Shown here: piece after piece, positions 1 to 9,131 of the stretch | Numbering within the stretch: the stretch's first letter is position 1 | Layout of the letters: each line of letters opens with the position of its first letter | IMG/VR virus record: IMGVR_UViG_3300008117_000355 | Location: 1 to 21,231 of that record | Strand: one strand, 5' to 3' | Length of the DNA stretch: 21,231 bases | DNA from: a virus | Program-made: the position numbers and the translations under genes | The notes under the pieces: model-generated | Database searches by the model: none | Told to the model about the DNA's origin: nothing | The model's input: only the letters and a program-made list of their open reading frames with translations

Positions 1-161
1 AATTCCTTGCGTGTTAATTTACGTTTAATATTGTGAAATAACACTTTTTTCCCAATATACGATACTCCGCTCGGTATATGAGTAGTAATGTAAATAAACC
101 CATATATGTTGGGAGGAAAATCGTCTAATTTTTCTATAACCTTATTATTATATAACCACAT
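1..161 (-). CDS. GIY-YIG nuclease-like protein, N-terminal part only (runs off the left edge)
   Basis: An open frame starts with ATG at 161 and stays open to base 1, giving the first 53 residues. It starts directly after the TAA of the upstream gene (stop at 162-164), as expected of a tightly packed tail operon. Residues 21-39 contain the family's signature: a G-F-I-Y block (21-24) and a Y-I-G block (35-37) with ten residues between, followed by two lysines. This is the nuclease core of the GIY-YIG superfamily, which cuts DNA at a metal-dependent active site. From memory, T4-like phages often carry a stand-alone protein of this type that begins with Trp and is Lys-rich after YIGKK, near the structural/terminase genes. 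Whether it acts in packaging, host DNA degradation or as a mobile endonuclease cannot be told from this fragment. The catalytic Arg and Glu would lie beyond the window. Confidence 0.75.
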   Translation of the reverse strand, partial: MWLYNNKVIEKLDDFPPNIYGFIYITTHIPSGVSYIGKKVLFHNIKRKLTRKE

Positions 162-1112
162 TTATCTATCTATGTTTACCAGTATTGTCGTATCAGTTGT
201 TGCTGATGTTGGGAGGGGTTGAGCGAGTTTACCAATAGCTAAAAGATTTTGACTATCATCGTAGAAGCCTATTGTAGTTACGTAGGGGGTAAAGGATGAC
301 CCTGTCACGTTACTGTTTAGCTCTCCTCCTCTAGGTTGATAAAAGCTACTAGTTTGTAAAGCGGGAAAAGTTACTAATGAACCACTTAGCTCGGCTGAAG
401 GATTTAACGTAAAGTTAAATTCGCTTTCTCTAATAGTACACTTAAACTGTGTTTCGTATATTGTAAGAGACGAATTAAACGAGCAGGTAACAGCAGATGA
501 ATTTACAAAATTTGAAATATCCGATCCACTCGTTATAACTGCTATCCCGTGGTAGTAAAAAATATTACCGCATATTGAAGTTCCTCTTATTAAATTACCT
601 TCTCCGTCATCTGTAATAGATACACTGCTCGACTTCCATAGAAACGTACCTGGCTGTATGTAGTTTCCAAATAAACGAGACGGTATAGATACTACTCCAA
701 TAGTAGAGTTAGCGGCAGTTGGAAAATTTCTAGCAAATGTGAGATCTGTTTGCTTATAGTTATAGTACCTACCCTGAGAAGAACCTGATCCTACCAACAC
801 ATCCCCCTCTGGATCAGCCCCAGGAACTATGTATCCTATATTGGGTGAGTCTCCGTAACTTGAACTCAAGTAATTTGAGTAATAAAGATGTTTTATTGAA
901 TTATAAACTAAACGTTGGTATTTAGTAGATACCTGACCTGTAGTAGAGTCGATAGCGAGATTAAACAGGGAACTTGTATTAAGTCCTAAAAATCTATCTA
1001 TAGAAACGTTTGACGCCGTTAAAGCTGCTGCTCCTTCAAAAGTAAACGATTTGTTTACTTCAAATGGAGTAATGATTACATCGGAGGCTAAAAGTTGTTT
1101 GTAAGCGCTCAT
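162..1112 (-). CDS. Tail/baseplate-associated structural protein, paralog of its upstream neighbour
   Basis: This 316-residue protein is rich in Ser, Thr, Gly and Asn and has no signal peptide or membrane segment, as expected of a beta-rich virion protein. It is a clear paralog of the 335-residue product of 1118-2125. Shared C-terminal features are S-E-[YF]-N-[YF] followed by N-P-S, then T-T-[VI]-G-[LF]-Y-[ND]-D and L-L-A-[VI]-[GA]-K-L with a Q/R-P-L-P ending. The N-termini also align loosely (a SDV/SDF block, then an ALT block). It lies 5 bases downstream of that paralog and abuts the GIY-YIG gene, so it is probably in the same operon. The upstream sequence has no Shine-Dalgarno motif. I recognise the type as a conserved structural protein of marine T4-like phages but cannot assign a T4 counterpart; a fibre or baseplate-decoration role is inference from position. 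Confidence 0.8.
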   Translation of the reverse strand: MSAYKQLLASDVIITPFEVNKSFTFEGAAALTASNVSIDRFLGLNTSSLFNLAIDSTTGQVSTKYQRLVYNSIKHLYYSNYLSSSYGDSPNIGYIVPGADPEGDVLVGSGSSQGRYYNYKQTDLTFARNFPTAANSTIGVVSIPSRLFGNYIQPGTFLWKSSSVSITDDGEGNLIRGTSICGNIFYYHGIAVITSGSDISNFVNSSAVTCSFNSSLTIYETQFKCTIRESEFNFTLNPSAELSGSLVTFPALQTSSFYQPRGGELNSNVTGSSFTPYVTTIGFYDDSQNLLAIGKLAQPLPTSATTDTTILVNIDR

Positions 1113-1117
1113 TCATT

Positions 1118-2125
1118 TTAGAAATCTAACTTAACACGGATCAATGCTTCCTTGGTAAAGTCTTTAGGTAGTGGTCTAGATAACTTAGCTACTGCTAATA
1201 GTTCGTTTGTATCATTATACAAACCTACAGTTGTAATGTAAGTTCTAGGTGTATTTATAAAGCTATTAAATACGATCTCTCCTGTTGAACCTGATATGAA
1301 AGAAGGATTTTCAGAATAATTATATTCTGAACTTCTAGCTCTTATGAAGATATAATTTGATGAGATTGTTTCGTTCGAGTTTAATGTAAAGCTTGCTCCC
1401 CCGCTTATTGCTGTGAACAGAGATAAGTTTGGGGATACATTAGGAGTTACAGTAGCAGATGAAGCACTATATAAAAAATTCATTCCCCCACTTGCTGGTG
1501 TAGAAGCTAAGGCTCTAGGATTTAATAATAGGGTTCCTATATCAGGTAAAAACCACCCATAAGAACCACTATTAGTAGTAACCCCACTACTATTAAGACC
1601 TGTATTAATAGCACCTGCGGACCCAGAAACTAATTGATACACTCTATTACTACCCTTAAATGATAAAACATTACCATTAGTAAGGGTTAAAGAATTAGAA
1701 CCACTAGCAAGCCTAAGTGTTAAGGAATTTACCAATAAAGATTCCTTAAATCTAGCTCGTTCAAAAGTAACAGCAAAAAATTCATTTGTAGTAAGACTAC
1801 CAAAATCAAAATCCGTATTTTCATCCCCTAATATTAAGTCTTGATATTGCCCATATATTGTAGAAGTAGGAGAATTAGAACTAACAGAACTATTATAAGC
1901 TAAACTACCACTGCCTATAGAATTACCATAAGCTATATCAAACTGAGGAACAGTTAAACTTGAGCTATGATAAACTGTTAAATAAAATTTACCTGATGAT
2001 CCCGCAATTTGCCCTGATGATGAAAAAAAGGTAGTTAAAGCAGGGGATCCGTTTGACCACAATGTAGACGATATTGCATCTGAACTTAATACAAAGTCTG
2101 ATGTTTCTAATCTGTTAAATGCCAT
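1118..2125 (-). CDS. Tail/baseplate-associated structural protein, first copy of a tandem pair
   Basis: A 335-residue, Ser/Gly/Asn-rich, probably all-beta protein with no cysteine-rich or membrane region. It is the upstream member of a tandem pair with 162-1112; the best conserved block is the last 80 or so residues, where the motif T-T-V-G-L-Y-N-D-T-N-E-L-L-A is nearly repeated. The C-terminus carries a positively charged patch (A-L-I-R-V-K-L-D-F), matched by T-I-L-V-N-I-D-R in the copy. The start is preceded by an all-A/T leader with no Shine-Dalgarno. The gap to the 218-residue gene upstream is 10 bases, so co-transcription is likely. Function is not known; the context says virion component, perhaps trimeric fibre or baseplate periphery. 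Confidence 0.8.
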   Translation of the reverse strand: MAFNRLETSDFVLSSDAISSTLWSNGSPALTTFFSSSGQIAGSSGKFYLTVYHSSSLTVPQFDIAYGNSIGSGSLAYNSSVSSNSPTSTIYGQYQDLILGDENTDFDFGSLTTNEFFAVTFERARFKESLLVNSLTLRLASGSNSLTLTNGNVLSFKGSNRVYQLVSGSAGAINTGLNSSGVTTNSGSYGWFLPDIGTLLLNPRALASTPASGGMNFLYSASSATVTPNVSPNLSLFTAISGGASFTLNSNETISSNYIFIRARSSEYNYSENPSFISGSTGEIVFNSFINTPRTYITTVGLYNDTNELLAVAKLSRPLPKDFTKEALIRVKLDF

Positions 2126-2135
2126 ATTTTATATT

Positions 2136-2792
2136 TTAAGTATTTATTTTAGTTACTGTAATAGGAACAGTTATACGGGCCCCTGAATCCCTACCTTCTA
2201 TTGTTATAGTTGCTGTTAATGAATTAACAGAACCAAATAATGTATTAATTGTAGTTGCTCTCATATTAATTGTAGTTCCTACAACAGTTTTAGACACTGC
2301 GGTTCCTAAAGAAGGTATAGGCGAAGTATTAAGAGCTTGTGCTTGTGGTGTATTTATCCCAACCCCATTAAACTCAGAAAATAATCTAGCATCTGAAACT
2401 GTAACTGTATAACCGCTAGATTCAATAGTATTTCCTCCTAAATAATTTAAGGTTTGGGGAGTAATAAATTGTGATTCTCCTTGTTTGAGATTATATAAAG
2501 AATTTACACCTCCTATAATAGGCAGTCTAGCTGTGCCTCTGGGTAATGTAGCTAGCTTATATTTCATCATTTGTGTTTCCTGAGGGAAAGCTTCAAGTAG
2601 AGGCATATTTTCAATAGCTTCACCGTAGTATGCAGAACCTGAAGGATGATTTGGGTTATACAATGTATAATCTATTTCATCGTCTGCTAAAGCAAACTGT
2701 GTTATATTAAAATTTCCTTGTGCTAGTAATTGGCGGCCTTTTGTTGTCAAAATAGCGTCTACCGTAACTACCGAATTGTCTAAATATCCCAT
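2136..2792 (-). CDS. Conserved phage structural protein with beta-rich C-terminal domain
   Basis: This 218-residue protein starts with a distinctive conserved segment: V-D-A-I-L-T-T-K-G-R (residues 11-20), L-L-A-Q-G, then F-A-L-A-D-D-E-I-D-Y (33-42) and a Y-N-P-N-H-P-S-G block. I recognise this N-terminus from tail-module proteins of T4-like marine phages, where it is annotated only as structural or hypothetical. The last 45 residues alternate hydrophobic and polar residues (T-A-T-I-T-I-E-G-R and R-I-T-V-P-I-T-V-T), as in an immunoglobulin-like strand pattern. The ATG at 2790-2792 follows a 50-base non-coding gap, one of the larger ones in the left module. That gap contains an A/T-rich box (2817-2826) shared with two other genes, so a transcript could start here. 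Confidence 0.8.
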   Translation of the reverse strand: MGYLDNSVVTVDAILTTKGRQLLAQGNFNITQFALADDEIDYTLYNPNHPSGSAYYGEAIENMPLLEAFPQETQMMKYKLATLPRGTARLPIIGGVNSLYNLKQGESQFITPQTLNYLGGNTIESSGYTVTVSDARLFSEFNGVGINTPQAQALNTSPIPSLGTAVSKTVVGTTINMRATTINTLFGSVNSLTATITIEGRDSGARITVPITVTKINT

Positions 2793-2816
2793 TTTTGTTA
2801 AATTTTACTATGTGGT

Positions 2817-2826
2817 TATAAATATA
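2817..2826. promoter_or_regulatory. Shared A/T box TTATAAATAT, copy 1
   Basis: The plus-strand sequence TTATAAATAT lies in the 50-base gap upstream of the 218-residue gene, 24 bases before its start codon. The same ten bases occur in the gaps at 13291-13300 and 16100-16109, and I found them nowhere else in the window. The box contains TATAAATA, the core of T4 late promoters, but on the strand opposite to the genes. It may be a regulatory signal, or chance in A+T-rich DNA. Confidence 0.35.
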
Positions 2827-2842
2827 TGTGCTTTTACTTTCT

Positions 2843-5293
2843 TTAAGTGTTTAAACCCGGTAATATACTCTCTACTACTTTTTTAGCGGTATCTGCTATA
2901 TATTCAGGAACCAATACCCCATCGCTAGTCTGGCCTGCGGGTTTAGTAATATCTAAAATTATATTCCCAGGATCTACCACATACCTCCTTAAGAGAAAAT
3001 AGTTTAAATTCGTACCGTTAGGTATATCGTTATCTAAATTAAGCTGTAATTGCCCTGTAGCAGATTGAGTTATACTTGTAACACTGAATGATAAATTTTC
3101 CAACCCTTGAAATCTTATTTCATCACTGGGTTGAGGGTTAAAGGCTAAGGTGATAGGGTCAAAGCCGCTATTATTAATATCTTTTTGTTTAAACCCTATA
3201 AATTGATTTAAGCCCCCAGCAGATACAGACCCTGTACTAGCTAGTAGAGTATTAGAGGAAGAACCCGTATTCCAAAATAAAGTACAACTAGTAGAAGTTT
3301 GATTAAATGTGGCTGCTGGGTATTGTCTTACTATAAAAGTAGGTTCATCTAATATTAAAGATTGCCCTGAAGGAATATCAGGAGCTATAACTGCTAATCT
3401 GTATAAAGATGAGGTAGTAGCGTTTCTTTCAGTATAGGCAAATTGACTATTAGCAGTACTAGTGTATTGGATGCGTTGATTAGTACCGGTATATATAACT
3501 TGTGGAGATGTAAATAAATTACTCCAACTACTTCCTCCATTTGTAGATTTTTGTAAAATATATGTAACTTTGCTACCATTAAAAGTAGACCTGGTTTTCA
3601 TATCAAAAGAAAAATACAATATATACCCTGAAGAAGAAAGGCTTCCTAAGGATCCTGTTGGTTGATACCAATATTGTACTGGAGATGATCCTGAAAAGAA
3701 ACTAGCAGAATTACCTATACTTTGAAGGTTTGATCTAGTTGAACCAAACGGTATTACGTATGTTCCTGAAGTATCGGCTAGAATACTGAACGATATATTT
3801 CCTGCTGTACTGGCCGTAGCTATTGTTAAATTTCTAGCTCCTAAAACATATGCGCTATAATTATTAGACCCTGTAGATAGAGTTTGCCCGTCTGGTTGAG
3901 TGAAGTTTATAGATCCTGTAAAGCCGAACCCTATAACGTTTCCGCTACTATCATAACTAGCAGTTTGAGTATAGAGTATAGGTTTAATTCTTTGACCTAC
4001 TCTAAATACAGGTACAGTATTGTTTACCGAATCTAAATTAACTCCAAACGAATCAGGGTTAGCTAAAAGTAAAGTAGCGTTACTCCCCCCAAAAGTTTGT
4101 TCAAGAATTCCCAAGTTTATCCCTCTTTCATCTAAAACGGGTATAATTTCTACACCATTTTCATCGACAATGGACTTAACACTTACATTAGTCCTACCGA
4201 TATTGTTATTTCCCCATTCAGGAGTCGTTCCTCCTAACCAGTTGAACCTTACGAAATATGATTTTGGATTAGATACGTTTGGAGTTTTACTAGGAGCAAT
4301 ATCCGTACTAGACCATACGTTAAGTTTAGCTGATTGTAATTGCTTTCCAGTATACCTAGAGCTTATAACACGTTGTGTTGTATAGTTTGAATCTTGTATT
4401 TGAGCTGGAGTTGCAGATCCTGACATCAGCGCTATCAAATTTATAGGGGTATTTAAACTGTCTGCATAATCTACATCCATAAAGTCCTCGCTAAGTCTAT
4501 TCTCGGAAGCATTGTTGATTATTGCGTTATAATCCGAATTAACAAATGGAACTGTAATGTATGGTTCTAAAACAGTTTGTGCGCCTATGCCTGCTGCTGG
4601 AGCAGTGGATTGAGATATTTCGAATTCAAAGTTGTTAAACACTAGTCCGGCACCGGGTGTAGAACTGGATATAGACATCCACATTGTATAAAATCCATTT
4701 TCAATCGGATATATACTTACTGATCCTGAAAAAGATGCGGATTGAGCGCTACCAGAATTATTGGGGGTAGTAAATGTGGCTAAAATACCGCTACCTGTAT
4801 TGAAAGAATCATACATTGTGAATACCCCGGCTCTTGCATCTGATCCTGCACCGGACCCTGTGTAATTAAATCTTATTTTAAGAGTGAGCGGTATGTTTGG
4901 AGTGTAGTTCGGTTGGTACCAGCCCCCGAGTTCGTTAAAATTTAACCCGGGATCCGATACTTCTGTTAAATTTGTTATTTGTACGAACCCGTCTTGCTGC
5001 CTTAGTGTACCGGGTACCGATCCGGTTGCTATATTTGACGATTTACTTGCCGATACAGAATGTGAAGGTATAAAGTTATTTGTACTGGAGGTTATGTTAG
5101 TAGTTGCGGTTTGATATAAAAAATATGTTGAATATTCTGTTATAGTAGCTATAGGGTATTCTATGATACCCACATCGTTAGTTCTAATTCTAATTTTATC
5201 TAATTCGCGTAATGATGTGTAATTATCATTCCCGTTAGCATCATAACGAGCTATTTTTATATACTTGACTCCTGATCCTATGTATGATCCCAT
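2843..5293 (-). CDS. Large beta-rich tail/fibre structural protein (816 aa)
   Basis: An 816-residue protein with many Ser/Gly/Asn/Thr-rich turns, including repeated S-G-S, G-S-S-S and T-G-S stretches, consistent with a chain of beta-sandwich domains. Internal segments such as F-R-V-G-Q-R-I-K-P and Y-I-L-Y-F-S-F-D-M-K look like jelly-roll strands, but I cannot name a domain. The last 100 residues are the most ordered: D-E-I-R-F-Q-G, a long strand-rich stretch, then F-L-L-R-R-Y-V-V-D-P-G and a C-terminal helix (I-A-D-T-A-K-K-V-V-E-S). The ATG at 5291-5293 follows an A/T leader (AACTAATTAAAATG), 10 bases after the stop of the 1275-residue gene. Position beside the 1275-residue protein suggests a baseplate-periphery or fibre component. 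The 5' half of the gene is visibly richer in CpG than the 3' half. Confidence 0.8.
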   Translation of the reverse strand: MGSYIGSGVKYIKIARYDANGNDNYTSLRELDKIRIRTNDVGIIEYPIATITEYSTYFLYQTATTNITSSTNNFIPSHSVSASKSSNIATGSVPGTLRQQDGFVQITNLTEVSDPGLNFNELGGWYQPNYTPNIPLTLKIRFNYTGSGAGSDARAGVFTMYDSFNTGSGILATFTTPNNSGSAQSASFSGSVSIYPIENGFYTMWMSISSSTPGAGLVFNNFEFEISQSTAPAAGIGAQTVLEPYITVPFVNSDYNAIINNASENRLSEDFMDVDYADSLNTPINLIALMSGSATPAQIQDSNYTTQRVISSRYTGKQLQSAKLNVWSSTDIAPSKTPNVSNPKSYFVRFNWLGGTTPEWGNNNIGRTNVSVKSIVDENGVEIIPVLDERGINLGILEQTFGGSNATLLLANPDSFGVNLDSVNNTVPVFRVGQRIKPILYTQTASYDSSGNVIGFGFTGSINFTQPDGQTLSTGSNNYSAYVLGARNLTIATASTAGNISFSILADTSGTYVIPFGSTRSNLQSIGNSASFFSGSSPVQYWYQPTGSLGSLSSSGYILYFSFDMKTRSTFNGSKVTYILQKSTNGGSSWSNLFTSPQVIYTGTNQRIQYTSTANSQFAYTERNATTSSLYRLAVIAPDIPSGQSLILDEPTFIVRQYPAATFNQTSTSCTLFWNTGSSSNTLLASTGSVSAGGLNQFIGFKQKDINNSGFDPITLAFNPQPSDEIRFQGLENLSFSVTSITQSATGQLQLNLDNDIPNGTNLNYFLLRRYVVDPGNIILDITKPAGQTSDGVLVPEYIADTAKKVVESILPGLNT

Positions 5294-5303
5294 TTTAATT
5301 AGT

Positions 5304-8300
5304 TTAAAATCCGCTGAACTTAGGTGAATTTGGATTTACACCTCTAAAACTTCCAGTATCGTATAATAAATATATTTCTCCATTATTTGGTGAAGTTCTT
5401 CTGTCTAAAAAATTACCGCCAGGTGTTATGCTAGTATTATAATACGAAGCAGTGTAGGCTAAGGCTACAGTACTTGGATTTAAAAAGGGGTTGCTCCCGT
5501 TTAAATCTCCGTCCGTAACTAATATAACTGAACCGCTCAGTTCCCCGCTATAAAACTCTTCCTGAGTAGATCGTACAAACGGTATTGAGCCGCTTGGACT
5601 TATATTAGCGCCTCCCCAGCTTTGTGTTACAGCGAAACTGTAATTCGAAGGTAAAATTACACCCGACGTCCTACCTTCTAGATTAGGGAACGAACCTGCA
5701 TTACTTCCGGTGATTGTATACATTTGTATACCTGCTCCTGATATTAATAAATCTTGAAACGTAAACGGGGAATTCCAGGTTATATTGCCACTTCCGCTCC
5801 CCTGTGTTGCTATAGGGGTTCGAGTAGCCATTTGAGGGGTAGGGTATTTATTTCTCTCTAGTAAATGCTGCTTTATAACAACTCCGGTTGATAGTCCTGC
5901 TCTAGCAGGTACAAAATCCTTGATTAACTTAAATAACGAATTATCAAAGTACTTAATTAATCTAATAAAATCATTATAGTTATAATTTTGAATATATTTT
6001 TGGAAATATTCGTTCCTTAATGTGTCTAAATCGGGGTATGATTGAGCTGATGATGATACTAATCTAGGATCTCCTATGTATTCCCCCATATTAAAGAATC
6101 CGATTTGTGAGGTAATGTCGTCGTTTATTTCGTTTTGAGGTGAAAACGCTACTTCAACGTAATTTACATCTCTTGTATAACTTTGACTTATCGGATAATC
6201 TTGCTGTATCGAATCAAACGTAGAAAGTACCTTGTTATCAGGTATGTTAGGTAAGTTGCTACTATAAGGTAGTAGGGTGTTCTGCAGTTTAATTTTATCG
6301 GATATGGGGTTCTTTATGCCTGCTGGAAATTGGTCAAAAAATATAGACTGGCTGTTTGCTGTAAATAGAGAACCGGAATTAATTATAAATAAACTATCTG
6401 TATTAAAAGACTGAGTAATATTCCATGATCCGGTTACTTTGGGGTGTATAGAATTTCCTATATACCTTTCAGAAGTCGTTAAATAATCGTATCTGCTTCT
6501 TAAACAACTAATAACGGTTTCTTCTACTGCTCCGGCTGCATTTGATCTGCTATTGTAAAAATTCCACACCCAAGTAGGTTCATCTAAAGCAGTATATAAT
6601 TCTCCACCTAAAGATGCTCTAAAGGCAAGTTGATTTGGACTTTGATTTATCCCGTTTCCTTCAATGGAATTAGGATTCATTACATAATCGTCAAATACAC
6701 TTTCGTTTATTGCTGTATTGTAGTATCTGATTTCTTGAAATGAGCCTGAAAAATTAGCCCAATTTGAACCTTTACCCGGAATATTCAGTGTAAATTCTTT
6801 ACCAAAACTACAGGATGAATTAGCAGCATCATTCATCCAACCATTTTGGTACCCTGATATGCTACTTGAGGCTTGAAATCCTATTTGATTTCCATCATAC
6901 CCATTATATATAGAATTTTTAGAATATAAGTTGAATCCCCCACTACCACTGGTTATCATTACAGACCACCACTCTCCATCAAAAAACGGAAGATATATAC
7001 TAGCAGAATTAGCGCCATTTCCTGTATAATAATCAGGGATAAAAGATAAAGTAGCATATTGATAATATGGATCTATAATTGATCCTGAATAAGAGGCACT
7101 AGTATACCCTGATCCACTATAGGATAAGGTTATTAAGCCTGTAGCAAAGCTTGAAGTGTTTGCTCCGTTTCTAATCCACAAACTTTGGGAGTATGGTATA
7201 TTAGATGTAGGCAACCCGTTAGTCTTAAACCTGAACATCAAAGTTGCAGGAACATTATTAGGGGACGCCCAATTTGAGTTTAACGTCCAGAAAGATGAAA
7301 TGAAATTATTTCCATTTTGCTTATAAGCGTAGTTATATTCATCATACCAGTAATCCCAGTCGTTAGCATTGTTCTTATCCTTCCCCCCATATTCGTTAAC
7401 TCTTAATATAGTATCAGGGATACCATATGAAGTAATTAGATTTTTTAATCCTACTACTGTTCCTTTTTTCTTAAGTAATAGAGGTAAATTATGGTATAAA
7501 CGTTTATATAGTCTTTTATTAATATCGTCTAAGGGAATGCCACTATTAGACGAAGTAACATATTGGTTTATATATTCAAAATCAGTTGGGGTAGGGAGAG
7601 AACTTGTAGTATTAGGAAATAATAGTGAACTACCTTGGGAAGTAAGTCCTAAAAGTGAAGTGTATATATTATTTTCACTAAAATTGTTTTGGTATATATT
7701 AATTCCTGCATCTCTTAATGCTTGGGCTACTATGTCTTTTGATATACCATAATTTATCCTATTATCCGCATTAAATTTATTAGGTATATCTTTAATATAA
7801 ACCCAAATATTGTCGTATATTTGCCCTAACATATCAACAAACAAATCAAGATTATCATTATTTGGGTCTTCCCTTAAGTATCCAGGAATAGCATTTATTA
7901 AAATGTTTTGATTGTCTTGATCATATAAAGAAGCAGATATTGAACTACTTGCTAACCAATTTAAAGTAGGTGTACTTCCTGTAGAGGCTAGAATATATGG
8001 TTTTGTAGAATTGGTTTTAGGATAAGCATATGAACTACTTTCATAATATAAATAATATTCATATCCATCAAAGTTGGTAATTAAATCATTAATTTTATTC
8101 TCTATAATAGTTTTACTTCCTATAACAGCTAAAGATGATGAAGTAGAACCCGTGATTTGAGTATTAATAATATTAATATCATTTTGATACGATTCAATTA
8201 ATTTAACTTTATTATAAAAATTATTTATCCTTTGTTCTATACTTGAAAAAAATACAAAATCACTATAATTAGTATAATCTATATTAATTTCTATTCCTTT

Positions 8301-9131
8301 TTCTTCTAAAATACTATTTAAATTATATAGGGGCCTTCTAGAACCTGATAAATTTATATTAGCTGACCCTGTTAAAATATTATAATTTACGTATTGGGTA
8401 GAATTATTAATTTGGTCTTTTAAATTAATGTTAGTATTTGGTCCTTTTATATAGACATTATCATCTATAGGATCAAAAGTAGTATTAATATCTATGTTGT
8501 ATGCTAATGGATCTGATAATTGTTCTACAATCCAACATTCACTTTTTAAATTAAAGTTATCTGGAAGGGGTTCATATAATTTTATTAAAATTGTAGGATC
8601 CCCAGGATTAGAATTATCTAATAAAATATTATTAGCTATTACTAATTGGTTACTTCCAAAATCTAAATAAAAATCAAAATAATCTGCCTGAGATTCTTGG
8701 ATTTGCTGGATAAAGTTATTAACTGAAGAAATTAAATTTTCATTAGATATAACTGTGGTATTTAATCTAACCTCAGTTCTATCTGAACTAATTTCATCTA
8801 TATAATATCTATCTAAAGGGGAAGAAAATAAGAGTTTTCGTAAAAAATTATATACAGTATTATATTGCCCTACAGAATACCCAGATGACTTTAAATTATT
8901 TTCGGGATCAATTGTAACCTTATTATCAACTAAAATATAATTAGAAAAATTTACATTCCCCGCAATTATCTTATTATTTAAATTATATATAAAATATTCT
9001 AAATAATCTGTAGTAGGATTAAATAATACATTAACTTCATTAGATATAATTAATGAAGTATCTGAAACAGAATAGTTCTGTAATTCAAATGTTGTGGGGT
9101 CAATATTTTGTATGTTAATTATTTCCGCCAT
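5304..9131 (-). CDS. Giant baseplate/tail protein with LamG-like region (1275 aa)
   Basis: At 1275 residues this is the largest product here. Residues about 1-440 are Asn/Ile/Asp-rich and strand-rich. Residues about 445-600 are helical and more conserved in type: a D-M-L-G-Q-I-Y-D-N-I-W-V-Y segment, then L-L-L-K-K-K-G-T, L-I-T-S-Y-G-I-P and E-Y-G-G, a pattern I associate with phage tail/baseplate proteins. Around residue 715-740 the block D-G-E-W-W-S-V-M-I followed by S-G-G-F-N-L-Y resembles a concanavalin/LamG-type sandwich, which would bind sugars or act as a structural sandwich. The rest is Ser/Gly/Asn-rich. The ORF overlaps the upstream 138-residue gene by 17 bases. Coming a few genes after gp6 and being very long, it occupies the place of T4 gp7 (wedge protein), but I have no sequence proof of homology. 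An adhesin role is the main alternative. Confidence 0.8.
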   Translation of the reverse strand: MAEIINIQNIDPTTFELQNYSVSDTSLIISNEVNVLFNPTTDYLEYFIYNLNNKIIAGNVNFSNYILVDNKVTIDPENNLKSSGYSVGQYNTVYNFLRKLLFSSPLDRYYIDEISSDRTEVRLNTTVISNENLISSVNNFIQQIQESQADYFDFYLDFGSNQLVIANNILLDNSNPGDPTILIKLYEPLPDNFNLKSECWIVEQLSDPLAYNIDINTTFDPIDDNVYIKGPNTNINLKDQINNSTQYVNYNILTGSANINLSGSRRPLYNLNSILEEKGIEINIDYTNYSDFVFFSSIEQRINNFYNKVKLIESYQNDINIINTQITGSTSSSLAVIGSKTIIENKINDLITNFDGYEYYLYYESSSYAYPKTNSTKPYILASTGSTPTLNWLASSSISASLYDQDNQNILINAIPGYLREDPNNDNLDLFVDMLGQIYDNIWVYIKDIPNKFNADNRINYGISKDIVAQALRDAGINIYQNNFSENNIYTSLLGLTSQGSSLLFPNTTSSLPTPTDFEYINQYVTSSNSGIPLDDINKRLYKRLYHNLPLLLKKKGTVVGLKNLITSYGIPDTILRVNEYGGKDKNNANDWDYWYDEYNYAYKQNGNNFISSFWTLNSNWASPNNVPATLMFRFKTNGLPTSNIPYSQSLWIRNGANTSSFATGLITLSYSGSGYTSASYSGSIIDPYYQYATLSFIPDYYTGNGANSASIYLPFFDGEWWSVMITSGSGGFNLYSKNSIYNGYDGNQIGFQASSSISGYQNGWMNDAANSSCSFGKEFTLNIPGKGSNWANFSGSFQEIRYYNTAINESVFDDYVMNPNSIEGNGINQSPNQLAFRASLGGELYTALDEPTWVWNFYNSRSNAAGAVEETVISCLRSRYDYLTTSERYIGNSIHPKVTGSWNITQSFNTDSLFIINSGSLFTANSQSIFFDQFPAGIKNPISDKIKLQNTLLPYSSNLPNIPDNKVLSTFDSIQQDYPISQSYTRDVNYVEVAFSPQNEINDDITSQIGFFNMGEYIGDPRLVSSSAQSYPDLDTLRNEYFQKYIQNYNYNDFIRLIKYFDNSLFKLIKDFVPARAGLSTGVVIKQHLLERNKYPTPQMATRTPIATQGSGSGNITWNSPFTFQDLLISGAGIQMYTITGSNAGSFPNLEGRTSGVILPSNYSFAVTQSWGGANISPSGSIPFVRSTQEEFYSGELSGSVILVTDGDLNGSNPFLNPSTVALAYTASYYNTSITPGGNFLDRRTSPNNGEIYLLYDTGSFRGVNPNSPKFSGF

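Noticed and set aside
3394-3579. Open frames in other phases within the tail genes (also at 4020-4385, 7369-7752, 9108-9305, 10688-10897, 13534-13947)
   Set aside because: They lie fully or almost fully inside well-supported longer genes and have no recognisable protein features.
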